Assembly (NCBI RefSeq): GCF_900109365.1
Contig: NZ_FNZR01000002.1
Location: forward strand, 1-64,000
DNA: 64,000 nucleotides
Direction of reading: 5' to 3'
From: Parapedobacter koreensis
GTDB lineage: Bacteria; Bacteroidota; Bacteroidia; Sphingobacteriales; Sphingobacteriaceae
Shown here: positions 8,788-16,803 of the stretch, one piece after another
How the letters are laid out: each line of letters starts with the position of its first letter
How positions within the stretch are numbered: the stretch's first letter is position 1
Program-made: the position numbers and the translations under genes
Notes under the pieces: model-generated
Seen by the model: only the letters and a program-made list of their open reading frames with translations
The model's database searches: none
What the model was told of the DNA's origin: nothing

Positions 8788-9756
8788 TTATTTGTTGGCG
8801 ATTACTTCATGAATCCGAAAAAGCTGTATCGCCGTATCAATGGAGTCCAGCCTGTTTTCGACCGCTTCCCGTGCCCTGCGTTCTTTCAGTAAATGCAGCG
8901 TCAGCTCCTCCACCTTCTTCAGCAGCAGGAGGTTCATCTCCGCCAAGTTCAGGCCGTCTTTCTTTATGTCTGCCGCCGAGGGGATTTCCGGTAGGTGTTT
9001 GTGTTCTTTTACGTAGGCTTCCACCTCCGCAAGCGTGGACAATTGATAATCTTCCCCGAATACATAGTCTGGCACGGCGATGTCCGTCTTCACCTTCACC
9101 TCTTTGGCCAGGATGTTGCCCTCCACGGCCAGTTTTGCTTGGGGGTCGGTGGTGCCGATACCGACATTGCCGCTCACCAGCAATCTACCGGCAAGGTGGT
9201 TTTCTGCCATGTTCGGTGTGTAATCCGCGATATCCGTCAGCACATCCTGATTTTGCGGAACGCCTTCGACCTCATAGGTCACCGTTTTCAATGTTTCCCC
9301 AGTCGACTTAATCCAGCCGACGAAATGGTAGCCAAGCATGTGCTGACCGGCAAGATAGGGCACATGCAAGGCAAGGTATTTCTTCCCGTTGTACATGCAT
9401 GTCTTCAGCGCCCAGACTGCTGTGCTGCCATACGCGTCACCGTCAAAAGACGATAAAGATGCACTCGTGGTATTGTAAGCAGACGACGAGCGAATATCGG
9501 CGACATTGAGCCGTTGATAAGTACTGGTTGAACCCCTGATTGCCATAATGCTCCCCACTGCATAATTGGTTGAAAGCAAGGAGCCGTTGTACATTTCGTG
9601 CAACAGAATCAGCGTTTTGGCGTATGCTACATTGCGATCCATGGCAATGGTTACCGCCTTGTAATTACCATGCAGGGTAGTTTGCGCATTGGTTACACCC
9701 ACGCCACCTATTAGCAGAAGCAGGACAGGCAAATGCCTTAATGTGTTTCTCATCAT
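8788..9756 (-). CDS. tail-fibre / S74-like exported protein
   Basis: 322 aa with a signal peptide (LLLIGGVGVTNAQ). The N-terminal ~190 residues are unique to this copy (beta-rich, probably the head). Then come NVGIGTTDPQAKLAVEG, DYVFGEDYQLSTLAEVE, KHLPEIPSAADIKKDGLNLA and the conserved MNLLLLKKVEELTLHLLKER helix. Variable head on a conserved base is the pattern of fibre-like adhesins. It lies 5 bp after 9762-10430 and 11 bp before the RHS partner, so it is part of the toxin operon. A self-cleaving S74 Ser-Lys dyad cannot be asserted from sequence alone. Confidence 0.78.
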   Translation of the reverse strand: MMRNTLRHLPVLLLLIGGVGVTNAQTTLHGNYKAVTIAMDRNVAYAKTLILLHEMYNGSLLSTNYAVGSIMAIRGSTSTYQRLNVADIRSSSAYNTTSASLSSFDGDAYGSTAVWALKTCMYNGKKYLALHVPYLAGQHMLGYHFVGWIKSTGETLKTVTYEVEGVPQNQDVLTDIADYTPNMAENHLAGRLLVSGNVGIGTTDPQAKLAVEGNILAKEVKVKTDIAVPDYVFGEDYQLSTLAEVEAYVKEHKHLPEIPSAADIKKDGLNLAEMNLLLLKKVEELTLHLLKERRAREAVENRLDSIDTAIQLFRIHEVIANK

Positions 9757-9761
9757 CCTAA

Positions 9762-10430
9762 TTATTTATTAGTTTTAATCTGTTTGATTTCATTGTTGAC
9801 GGAGTGTATCTGTCCACGTAGTTCTACATTCTCGGCATCCAACCGGATGACATGCAACGTCAGTTCCTCCACTTTTTTCAGCAGCAAGAGGTTCATCTCT
9901 GCGAGGTCAAGGCCATTCTTTTCAATATCCTTGGCAGGGGGGATTTCCGGCAGGTGGCGGTGTTCTTGTACATAGGCTTCAATGGCAGTAAGCGTGGGCA
10001 GTTCGTAATCCGGCGCGAACACATAGTCCGGTACGGCGATATCCGTTTTCACTTTCACCTCTTTGGCAAGGATGTTGCCATTTACGGCCAACTTGGCTTG
10101 GGGGTTTGTGATGCCGATACCAACGTTGCCGTTTGACCGGATAATCATCCGCTCGTAACTTCCCCCTACCGCAAACACCAGCGAATTATAATCTTCACCA
10201 TTAGCGCCATTAGTGGATCGTATATAAGCGCGCTCTGCTCCACCCACAACCTCTAAAAATTTAATTTTCCTCGTGCGAGCCAATGAGATATCTCCATTCA
10301 CTTCCAGTTTTGTTGCAGGAGTCATTGTCCCTATTCCCACATTCCCCTCTTCAGGAAATGTATTGCTCTGCGCCAAACAGCATATAGCAGCACCAAAAAA
10401 AAACAAGAATACAACGATTGTCTTTACCAT
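9762..10430 (-). CDS. tail-fibre / S74-like exported protein, first gene of RHS operon 1
   Basis: 222 aa. The signal peptide (VVFLFFFGAAICCLAQ) and first ~33 residues are almost identical to those of the partial gene at 1-680. It carries two VGIG..P motifs (NVGIGTMTPATKLEVNG and NVGIGITNPQAKLAVNG), the PEIPPAKDIEKNGLDLAEM segment and a C-terminal coiled coil. Shared element copy 2 lies 53 bp upstream, so this is the likely head of the operon 10430-1401 (two fibre-like genes, RHS partner, RHS toxin, immunity). Confidence 0.78.
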   Translation of the reverse strand: MVKTIVVFLFFFGAAICCLAQSNTFPEEGNVGIGTMTPATKLEVNGDISLARTRKIKFLEVVGGAERAYIRSTNGANGEDYNSLVFAVGGSYERMIIRSNGNVGIGITNPQAKLAVNGNILAKEVKVKTDIAVPDYVFAPDYELPTLTAIEAYVQEHRHLPEIPPAKDIEKNGLDLAEMNLLLLKKVEELTLHVIRLDAENVELRGQIHSVNNEIKQIKTNK

Positions 10431-10482
10431 AACTTTGATTTTATTGTTTAAGTGTCATTTGCTTTACATCATAGCGGGAGTA

Positions 10483-10576
10483 AAGCTATGCAGAGAATCG
10501 ATTGCCTATGATGCGTTTCGTCTATAAATTTGATAGGCACAGGCTATAAATTTGATAGGCTATGCCTATAAATCTG
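10483..10576. promoter_or_regulatory. shared intergenic element, copy 2 of 5
   Basis: Nearly identical to copy 1 (offset 9750 bp), with three TATAAATTTGATAGGC-type repeats at 22-bp spacing. It lies between the small membrane-protein gene and the tail-fibre-like gene at 10430. Confidence 0.6.
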
Positions 10577-10580
10577 GCAA

Positions 10581-10610
10581 TAAAAAACCCCGCTTCTCAG
10601 CGGGGCTCAC
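10581..10610 (-). terminator. rho-independent terminator ending the 15,661-10,632 gene block
   Basis: GC-rich CCCCGC/GCGGGG hairpin with TTTTTTATT on the minus strand, 22 bp after the stop of the 56-aa membrane protein. It separates the regulatory/lysis-like block from the RHS operon. Confidence 0.75.
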
Positions 10611-10631
10611 ACATAACAAATTGTTTCACTA

Positions 10632-10802
10632 TCACTTACTACGCAACCAACGTTGCAAAAGCAGCGTCACCACGAAACTCACCACTGCGCCAATAGCAGC
10701 AAGCGCGACCGTATTCATCACGTCGTACATACCCAGCTGTCCGATGATACTTAGCATCGTTCCGCTGCCCGTACCGACGCTAAGTTGCAGGCTATTCCGC
10801 AT
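10632..10802 (-). CDS. small single-span membrane protein, holin-like
   Basis: 56 aa, read from ATG at 10802 to TGA at 10632. After a polar N-terminus (MRNSLQLSVGTGSG), residues about 30-50 form one transmembrane helix (TVALAAIGAVVSFVVTLLLQ) followed by a basic end RWLRSK. The ATG overlaps the end of the upstream 78-aa gene by 11 bp, so the two are translationally coupled. Size, topology and place next to DUF5675 suit a holin-like or pore-accessory protein, but no holin family is recognised. A truncated copy lies at 882-968. Confidence 0.65.
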   Translation of the reverse strand: MRNSLQLSVGTGSGTMLSIIGQLGMYDVMNTVALAAIGAVVSFVVTLLLQRWLRSK

Positions 10803-11028
10803 CACCATTTTCCTCCTTCCCCCTACGCCCTACAGCCTCCAGCACACCCAGCGCAAGAGCCACATACTTGGCTACAGCCACCACCTTAGCAGGAAGCCCC
10901 AGCGGCGAAGCGATGATCAATTGGCTGGCCACCGCCAAGCCCTCCCTTATCCGATCGTATACCGTCAGCTTGCCCGCTTCGGGCCGCTGGACGGCCTTGT
11001 TATTTACTTTATCTACTTCTGTTTTCAT
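10792..11028 (-). CDS. small amphipathic/membrane protein, holin-like candidate
   Basis: 78 aa from MKTEVDKVNN; this ATG at 11028 is preferred over an upstream one at 11088 because the A-rich leader ACAAAAATC precedes it. Residues about 22-62 contain two hydrophobic stretches (GLAVASQLIIASPLGLPAKV and VAKYVALALGVLEAVG), and the C-terminus is charged (GRRGKEENGDAE). Two short spans and a charged tail are holin-like. Coupled to the 56-aa gene downstream and about 100 bp after DUF5675. Function is inferred from context only. Confidence 0.6.
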   Translation of the reverse strand: MKTEVDKVNNKAVQRPEAGKLTVYDRIREGLAVASQLIIASPLGLPAKVVAVAKYVALALGVLEAVGRRGKEENGDAE

Positions 11029-11135
11029 GATTTTTGTTTTATGAAAAAATTCACCTTTGGCCCATCCATTCCCCCTCTTACCCATCATCCATCCACCCCG
11101 GTTTTACAACCAGTGCAGACACGACCTAGGAGATC

Positions 11136-11612
11136 CTAGCGAAGCGACGGAGATCCAGACGTGGAGCACTGGTTTAAAACCTCAACCCTATTATTCCCCC
11201 TCTCAATCTCCCCCACCAACAGCGGATACACATACCTGTATGCCGCAGCCGAGTGAAGTACCTGATAGTCGCCATCCAGCAACTGCCAGTACGACCCGGT
11301 GAGCGGACAACCCGCTGTTTGCGTGTGGTAGTTGCCAATGTGGATGAAGACCAATTGGTAATTGGGTATTTCGGTGATTTCTATCATGCCCTGATGAAGC
11401 TTCGGGTACTTCGGAGCGTACTTGGCATTCATCCCCGCCCAGGAATTGAGCGATAAGCCATACTCCCCCTCGGGGATACAGGTGATACCGGGGACCTTCT
11501 CCGGCCGGATGGCATCTTCCAGCAGGTAGCAGGCAAAGAGGCCGCCGATGTAGAGGTGACTGAGGGTACTGTTTTTGCCCTGGGCCACACGGATGATTTT
11601 AATGGGTTCCAT
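11136..11612 (-). CDS. DUF5675 family protein
   Basis: 158 aa, matching DUF5675 in length and motifs: LYIGGLFACYLLEDAIRPEK, PGITCIPEGEYGLSL, and VFIHIGNYHTQTAGCPLTGS. The last, H-x-GN-x(4)-T-x-GC, recalls the catalytic His/Cys pair of YkuD L,D-transpeptidases. DUF5675 proteins are common in Bacteroidota phages and phage-like loci and are suspected of acting on peptidoglycan; activity here is unproven. A terminator (11662-11697) lies between it and the DUF6266 gene upstream, so it may have its own promoter. It leads into the two small membrane genes. Confidence 0.8.
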   Translation of the reverse strand: MEPIKIIRVAQGKNSTLSHLYIGGLFACYLLEDAIRPEKVPGITCIPEGEYGLSLNSWAGMNAKYAPKYPKLHQGMIEITEIPNYQLVFIHIGNYHTQTAGCPLTGSYWQLLDGDYQVLHSAAAYRYVYPLLVGEIERGNNRVEVLNQCSTSGSPSLR

Positions 11613-11659
11613 TTGTTCTTGATTTGTTGGTTTTGCCGAAGGTGGAATGTACTTCCACG

Positions 11660-11698
11660 GCGAAAAAAAGCAGCGGGGCCTTCCCCACCCCGCTGCAA
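11660..11698 (-). terminator. rho-independent terminator after DUF6266 gene
   Basis: GCAGCGGGG (11670-11678) pairs with CCCCGCTGC (11688-11696). On the minus strand it is followed by seven T. It lies 24 bp after the stop of the DUF6266 gene. Confidence 0.85.
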
Positions 11699-11721
11699 AG
11701 GGCTAATTGCCCGGAGAGCCA

Positions 11722-12432
11722 CTAAGGCTCGATTTCCTCCTCTTCAGGCTCATCATCAGGTTCCGGCGCGGGAGTCCCGCTTCCGTCTACCGTCACCGTG
11801 CCCAAGTAGAGACTATTGCAGGCATTTCCGCCTGTCTTGCTCACCATGCCGAGGTATACATGCACTTCATCACCGGCAAAATAGTCCGGCAGCTCCAGCA
11901 GCAGTTCCTCATCAAGGCGCTCCGCACCTTGGGTATCATACTGATATTCCGCCTTGGCGGGATTGTACACGACCACGATGGCGCGGTCGCTATGGTCAGC
12001 CTTGATCCCGAGGCGGGTATGATCTACCCACGTGAGGCGCAGCACCTGACCGGACACGGCCGCCATCGCGGGATTACGCGGCCGCACAAGGTCGCCTTCA
12101 CTGATGCGCACCAAGGCTGGGTCTACCTCGAAGTCAGGATATTCCCCAACGATAGCGTCTTTGTAAATCTGGCGCACGGCAAGGTTGTACCCGCTCAGGT
12201 TTTGCTTGGCCAGCTTACCATACCCCGCATTGAACACGAAGCTGATGGGCTTGGCAAAATTGACCGCACAGGCAAACCGTACGCGATGCAACAGCTGCTC
12301 CTCGGTGACGGCCCTGCCTTTGGATACCCTTGGCAGGCTGCGCATGTAATCAATACCGCGCCAGTGGGCGCCTACCACATTTCCGATTTTACCGGAGAAT
12401 CCGCCTTGGATCCCCTTTTTGAAACTTCCCAT
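11722..12432 (-). CDS. DUF6266 family protein
   Basis: 236 aa from MGSFKKGIQGGFSGKIGNVV, the hallmark N-terminus of DUF6266, followed by GAHWRGIDYMRSLP. The family is nearly confined to Bacteroidota and usually lies among phage-like or accessory genes. Structural prediction would be beta-sandwich repeats; molecular function is unknown. The last 20 residues are an acidic Pro/Glu tail (PEPDDEPEEEEIEP). An upstream in-frame start exists, but the conserved family start is the ATG at 12432. The upstream spacer holds a phased repeat array. Confidence 0.8.
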   Translation of the reverse strand: MGSFKKGIQGGFSGKIGNVVGAHWRGIDYMRSLPRVSKGRAVTEEQLLHRVRFACAVNFAKPISFVFNAGYGKLAKQNLSGYNLAVRQIYKDAIVGEYPDFEVDPALVRISEGDLVRPRNPAMAAVSGQVLRLTWVDHTRLGIKADHSDRAIVVVYNPAKAEYQYDTQGAERLDEELLLELPDYFAGDEVHVYLGMVSKTGGNACNSLYLGTVTVDGSGTPAPEPDDEPEEEEIEP

Positions 12433-12868
12433 GATTAAGAAAAATTTAATAGTTAAAAAACTGCCAGCAGCGGAAAACGGCACTTCTGCCGACGTGATTT
12501 ACTCCATTTCGTACCGGTACTTATCCGCTTCCATGGACAAACATAGCGGGCTATTCCACCGGACAGAAGACCATGGCCGGTATTGGCCGCCGGTGGCCGC
12601 AAGAGACAGGAATTGGCCGCTATCCCCCTACACCTCCCTTAACCCTTCCATACCCGTCCGTTACCCCCTGGGTAAGCAAAGGGTATAGAAAAGGTAAAGA
12701 ATCGGTAAACAAAGGGTAAGGAACCGGTATGGAAAGGGTAAACAAGGGGTAAGGAAGAAGTAAGCAAACGGTAAACTAAAGGTAAGCAAGCAGTAGCCAG
12801 CAGGTAAAGCGCAACAACCACCGCCGCCACCGGACAAGCGGCGGGGTGTTGCAATGGGAGACTACGCG
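12433..12868. other. 436-bp spacer with repeat array, no convincing gene
   Basis: Between the DUF6266 and HTH genes. The only minus-strand frame (12639-12854) needs a TTG start and consists mostly of translated repeat. The right half is the 11-bp repeat array at 12670-12810. The left half (12433-12660) shows no clear feature. Confidence 0.6.
12670..12810. repeat. degenerate ~11-bp tandem array (GGGTAAGCAAA-like)
   Basis: About 13 units of 10-12 bp: GGGTAAGCAAA, GGGTATAGAAAA, GGTAAAGAATC, GGTAAACAAA, GGGTAAGGAACC and so on. The spacing is close to one DNA helical turn, putting the GGTAA cores on one face. The units are too short and too degenerate for CRISPR. Confidence 0.7.
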
Positions 12869-13171
12869 TCAGGCAACGCCACTACCCCTTCCAGACTGGA
12901 TGATGTCATCCATCAGGTAATAACGCATGCCACCGATACGCAGGGACTTCAATACACCCTGCTCGGTATACCGTCTCAATGTGCGATCGCTGATGTGCAG
13001 CATCATGCAGACTTCCTCAGGAAGCAGCAGCCCATGGCGGTGCGCCGGATTGCCCAAGCCGGCAAGCAGCTTCTTCAGCAACTCGGCCAGCAGGTTGAGC
13101 AGCGGTAAAATTGCATTCGCCACCCCGCCTCCAAATGAAGACGGTGCGGATAAGTAAGGATTTGTTTCCAT
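12869..13171 (-). CDS. helix-turn-helix protein, excisionase/MerR-like
   Basis: 100 aa. Residues about 48-95 (LLLPEEVCMMLHISDRTLRR, YTEQGVLKSLRIGGMRYYLM) form a MerR/excisionase-type winged HTH (HTH_17). These are small DNA-bending regulators often found next to recombination or element-transfer genes in Bacteroidota. The N-terminal ~40 residues are low complexity and leucine-rich. It sits between the RteC-like gene and the phased repeat array, a plausible binding target. Confidence 0.8.
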   Translation of the reverse strand: METNPYLSAPSSFGGGVANAILPLLNLLAELLKKLLAGLGNPAHRHGLLLPEEVCMMLHISDRTLRRYTEQGVLKSLRIGGMRYYLMDDIIQSGRGSGVA

Positions 13172-13239
13172 AAAGACCTCCTTTTAGTTAAAAGAACATG
13201 TTTTACTGTATGATTGGTAAATGTTCCGGTTCGCTATTA

Positions 13240-13836
13240 TCAGTGGTTGGGCAAATCCCCTTTTGCCCGGTTCAGCAATCGCTCAAGCAGCCGACGCACT
13301 TTCACCCGCGCTTCGCCGGGGGCGATGCTGTATTTCTTTCGGATACTTTCATAGGAAAGCCGTTCCTGATGCGGCGTAGCCATGTAACGGCTTAATGTTT
13401 TGAATACCGGCTTGAGCTGGCGTACTTCTATCACGCCCTCTTCCACGAACAACCTCAGCAGAAAAAGTACTTCCACGACCGTGATGGACACCCGTAAGCA
13501 ACGTCCTTCGACGCCACCGCTGATATACTGCTGTAAGTCGCCCAGAAAATGCCGGTACCACTGCCGCTGGTCTTCGTGATACATACCCGCCGCGCCCACA
13601 CTGGGAAACGCGGCTTGGCCGACCATATCGTGCAAGGCCGCCCTTGCCATCAGCTGCTGCCGGCAACGCTGCTGCTGGCCATCTAAATCCTCCAGCAACG
13701 CCTGCACCTGCGCATTGAATGATAGCCAGGGATCGGTCTCCCGCATTGAACGTGCTTCGTCCAAGCTGTCCAGCAAGCTGAGCAGCCGTTCGACCCCATC
13801 GGCGAGCGCCGCCGTTGTTCCTGTCGGCTTAGCCAT
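13240..13836 (-). CDS. RteC-like protein
   Basis: 198 aa from the ATG at 13836, preceded by GGGAG and overlapping the stop of the response regulator by 8 bp (ATGGCTAA). The C-terminal ~85 residues (SITVVEVLFLLRLFVEEGVI, then FKTLSRYMA, YESIRKKYS, RRLLERLLNRA) follow the pattern of the RteC C-terminal winged-helix domain. In Bacteroides, RteABC links a two-component system to excision of conjugative elements. Here too it follows a sensor/regulator pair. The match is by eye and distant; a plain helical hypothetical protein is the alternative. Confidence 0.45.
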   Translation of the reverse strand: MAKPTGTTAALADGVERLLSLLDSLDEARSMRETDPWLSFNAQVQALLEDLDGQQQRCRQQLMARAALHDMVGQAAFPSVGAAGMYHEDQRQWYRHFLGDLQQYISGGVEGRCLRVSITVVEVLFLLRLFVEEGVIEVRQLKPVFKTLSRYMATPHQERLSYESIRKKYSIAPGEARVKVRRLLERLLNRAKGDLPNH

Positions 13837-14581
13837 CCGTACTCCCATCGTTTGGGCCACCCGGCATCCGCCTATTCAGGTAGTCAAGCAGGGCCGCCTT
13901 ATACGTAAGACCCACCGGCAGGCCGATATCGGACTGCAACCGCATACCGTGCAGCCGACCACTCTCCACACGTCTCATCCGGTCGAGCGCTACGATATAG
14001 CTCTTATGTATCCTTAAAAACTTATTCGGGGGCAATAATTTCTCCAATTCGCCGATAGCTATACCGCCCTGGAGCGTTGCTTCAATGGTATGTATGACCA
14101 CGGTATGCTCATCGGCTTCGATGTAATCCACATCGTCAAGCAGCAGCTGGATGAACTTTCCCTTCCCTATGCCAGGTAACACCAGCCGCCCATCATCAAG
14201 CAGCACCTGCCTCATCCCTTCTTTTCCTTTCTGCTTCGCGCGATCTACCGCCCTGCCGAAGCGCGCCCTGTCAAACGGTTTTACCAGAAAATCCACCGCA
14301 CCGGCATCAATACATTCCGACCCACGGTCGGCATGGGCCGTGCAGACCACCACACGTATACGCTCGCCAAGCTGCGCGAGGATTTCCAGCCCGTTGATGC
14401 CGGGCATCTCCAAATCCAGGAAGAGGAGCGCTACGCCATATTGCCGCACAAGTGCCGCAATGCCCCTCGGATCCGCAGTAGCATGTACGAGCAGCAAATC
14501 AGGCCGTCCCCGTATGTACTTACGCATCAGCGCTATTGCCTTGTGCTCATCGTCTACGACCATGCATTTCAATCGTTCCAT
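13829..14581 (-). CDS. LytTR family response regulator
   Basis: 250 aa. The N-terminal receiver domain has acidic residues D10/D11, phosphoacceptor D56 (LLFLDLEMPG) and the conserved Lys in FLVKPF near 100. The C-terminal LytTR DNA-binding domain spans about 140-240 (YIEADEHTVVIHTIE, FLRIHKSYIVALD). The ATG lies 3 bp after the kinase gene stop, so it is co-transcribed with the kinase at 14585-15661. LytTR regulators bind pairs of direct repeats about two helical turns apart, which makes the 22-bp-spaced repeats of the shared element an attractive but untested target. Confidence 0.9.
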   Translation of the reverse strand: MERLKCMVVDDEHKAIALMRKYIRGRPDLLLVHATADPRGIAALVRQYGVALLFLDLEMPGINGLEILAQLGERIRVVVCTAHADRGSECIDAGAVDFLVKPFDRARFGRAVDRAKQKGKEGMRQVLLDDGRLVLPGIGKGKFIQLLLDDVDYIEADEHTVVIHTIEATLQGGIAIGELEKLLPPNKFLRIHKSYIVALDRMRRVESGRLHGMRLQSDIGLPVGLTYKAALLDYLNRRMPGGPNDGSTDG

Positions 14582-14584
14582 GAG

Positions 14585-15661
14585 TTATTGCATAATGGTT
14601 ATGGTGGCAAAAAAACAACCATCGGCCACCCGCGTTTCAAGTTGGTGGGCGTTGGGAAAGGCCAGTTCGAGCCGCCGCCTGAGGTGTTCCAGGCCAGTGC
14701 CCCATGACGGGACAGGATCGCTGCCCTCACCCAGCTGGTTTATGCAGGTAAGCGATACATTATCTGGATGATATTGGACGTTTACCCGCACGGTTTCCCC
14801 TTGTTTTCCATGCTTGAATGAATTTTCGAGCAGCGAGATGGTAGCCAGCGGTGATATCACATGCCCACCCGGCGAGCCCTCAATCCGCAATGTTACAGCC
14901 TCTACATCCGGAAACCGGTACTGCTGTAGTTGGATATAGGCAGCCAGCTCCTTCAATTCGCTGTTCATGAGTACACGCCTCACCTGATTACGCGCACACA
15001 TTGCGGAGTAATGCAGCACCTTTGAAACACAAAGGATAGCCGCTGCCATCCGGGAAGAATAGCCCAGCGCATCTGCATACAATCCGTTCAACACGTTGAA
15101 GAGTGTATGGGAGCTGAGATGCCCCGATAGGAAGCGGTATTCATTGCGCTCACTTTCCTGCTGGGCTTTCATCCGGGCGATTTCAGCTTGGTGCTTTTCT
15201 TCCTGCGCCAGCTTGTGCCGCTCACTGTTTTGCAGCAGCCGGATAATCACGACCACAAGCACGGCATGCAACAGCCAATGGTGATAAGTAGGCAGCATGA
15301 CCAGCACAAAATGCCTGAAACCCGCCTCAATTCCATCCCTCACAAACTGAATATCCAGCCATTCCGCTGCCCATTGGTGCGCAAATTTATAGCCGACCGC
15401 CAGCAGCAATGCAATGGTCAGCGCGGCTATCGCACCCCATTGCAGGACTTTCCACGGACGAAAGGTTTTCAGCAGAGACCATCGGTAAAACAACGCGACG
15501 AGCAGGTAAAACGATAGGATAATGACCAAGACCACCGCTATGACATCACGTATGCGCCGATGGGGGTAAAATTCATTGTTGTAAAATAACATAGCCATTA
15601 AATAGCTGATCCAATAACCCAATTGGGATAGGCAAACGATTAGTTTCTGTCTTTTATTCAT
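14585..15661 (-). CDS. LytS-like sensor histidine kinase (His_kinase family)
   Basis: 358 aa with four predicted transmembrane helices in the first ~150 residues, then a linker helix rich in Glu/Lys (about 155-180). The PF06580-type dimerisation/phosphoacceptor box is FLSGHLSSHTLFNVLNGL, where the family usually has QINPHFLFN; the His is retained but the Pro-His-Phe context is altered. The C-terminal ATPase region keeps the N-box (SLLENSFKHG) and GTGLEHLRRRL. Cognate regulator follows directly. No ligand domain other than the membrane segment is seen. Confidence 0.88.
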   Translation of the reverse strand: MNKRQKLIVCLSQLGYWISYLMAMLFYNNEFYPHRRIRDVIAVVLVIILSFYLLVALFYRWSLLKTFRPWKVLQWGAIAALTIALLLAVGYKFAHQWAAEWLDIQFVRDGIEAGFRHFVLVMLPTYHHWLLHAVLVVVIIRLLQNSERHKLAQEEKHQAEIARMKAQQESERNEYRFLSGHLSSHTLFNVLNGLYADALGYSSRMAAAILCVSKVLHYSAMCARNQVRRVLMNSELKELAAYIQLQQYRFPDVEAVTLRIEGSPGGHVISPLATISLLENSFKHGKQGETVRVNVQYHPDNVSLTCINQLGEGSDPVPSWGTGLEHLRRRLELAFPNAHQLETRVADGCFFATITIMQ

Positions 15662-15716
15662 AGGGTAGTTTAGCTTCGGTTGACGTAAGGTACAAAACGA
15701 AAGCTAAACCAGCAAG

Positions 15717-16793
15717 TCAGGTACCCAAGGGCATTCCATACCAATGCTCCACCAAATTGTCATACAGCGTCTTAGCAATTGCAACAGTTTTGTAACCGAT
15801 TTTCCGGATGAGGTAGTATTTTCCTTGTGCTGCAAATACGGCATAGTGAACGGGGGTCAATAGGCTGAGCGCAGTCTGCACATCAGGCGGCTCCGCAAAC
15901 CGTGCGTCATCCGGTGCAGCCGTGACACGGTGGAGGTAAGGCCAATTCTCCCACTGCGCAGGGCGGTGCCGCAGTTGCTCAGCCAGCGTACCATAGATGG
16001 CGGCAGTCGCCGAGGCTATGTAATCTTCCGTTGGCCCTTCGCCCGCCACTATGGGTGAAGGCGCTATCACCTCCAGGCATTCGTTTTGTCCCCGCCGGAA
16101 GCAGAGCAACGGATGGATGGGAACGCCCAGCCGCGCCGAGAGAAACGGTACGCCCCTGCGCACCAGCAATTGCCGCCCCAAAAACGGCGTCGGCGTAAGG
16201 TTGCCCACCTCCACAGGCGATGCCCCCATGTCGCCATCGATGTAGATGAGCAATTGATATCCCTGCTTGAGCAGCTTGGCCATGGCCCGTACGCCCCCCG
16301 GACTGTCGGCCTCCACGATATGCATCCGTGCCTTGCCCGGCAACCGCAGGCTTTTGTGCAAACTGCGGAAGGCATCGCCCTGCGTACGGACTACCTGCCG
16401 CGATACAACCAGCGCAAATGGTATCCGCGCATGCCCCAGCAGGTAGCTGGGCAGCCGATACGATCCCGTATGCATCGTGCATACAATACCCGGCTGGTGC
16501 CGTATCCGCGCTACAAGCGCCTCATCCCACCCTGCCACCGCTATGGGCAGCTTGCCAGCAAAATACTCCTGCTCCAGCCGTCCGAGCCATTGGTTGCATA
16601 CCCACTCACGCAATAGCGGCACATGGCGCTCGTAGGGAATATCAGGGAGAAAATTGGCCAGATTGGTGGTGAAGAATGCAAAAAGCCTACCCCCGCGTTC
16701 GTGCGCAAAGGGATTGAAGGCCATGGTATCCTTGGTGATGGCCTCCACAGCCTGCGGATAGTCCAGGTATTTGTATTTATCGAGGGGATTCAT
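15717..16793 (-). CDS. LPLAT/HtrB-like acyltransferase family protein
   Basis: 358 aa from the ATG at 16793 (a longer GTG start would overlap the preceding peptide gene). The core resembles lysophospholipid/lipid A acyltransferases: CTMHTGSYRLPSYLLGH stands where HtrB-type enzymes carry their catalytic His motif, followed by YIDGDMGASPVEVG, TPFLGRQLLVRRG and LGVPIHPLLCFRRG. The acyl acceptor is unknown. No signal peptide or transmembrane anchor is obvious. A 46-aa peptide gene ends 10 bp upstream, and a divergent Crp/Fnr regulator lies beyond it, so it may modify a small product rather than lipid A. Confidence 0.65.
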   Translation of the reverse strand: MNPLDKYKYLDYPQAVEAITKDTMAFNPFAHERGGRLFAFFTTNLANFLPDIPYERHVPLLREWVCNQWLGRLEQEYFAGKLPIAVAGWDEALVARIRHQPGIVCTMHTGSYRLPSYLLGHARIPFALVVSRQVVRTQGDAFRSLHKSLRLPGKARMHIVEADSPGGVRAMAKLLKQGYQLLIYIDGDMGASPVEVGNLTPTPFLGRQLLVRRGVPFLSARLGVPIHPLLCFRRGQNECLEVIAPSPIVAGEGPTEDYIASATAAIYGTLAEQLRHRPAQWENWPYLHRVTAAPDDARFAEPPDVQTALSLLTPVHYAVFAAQGKYYLIRKIGYKTVAIAKTLYDNLVEHWYGMPLGT

Positions 16794-16803
16794 GACGTAT
16801 CCG

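Noticed and set aside
680-10430. Prophage
   Set aside because: Fibre-like and DUF5675 proteins suggest phage, but there is no capsid, portal, terminase, sheath, tape-measure or integrase gene.
12670-12810. Possible CRISPR array
   Set aside because: Units are 10-12 bp without unique spacers, degenerate, and no cas genes are present.
12639-12854. 71-codon minus frame over the repeat array
   Set aside because: Needs a TTG start and is essentially translated repeat. Kept only as a repeat note.
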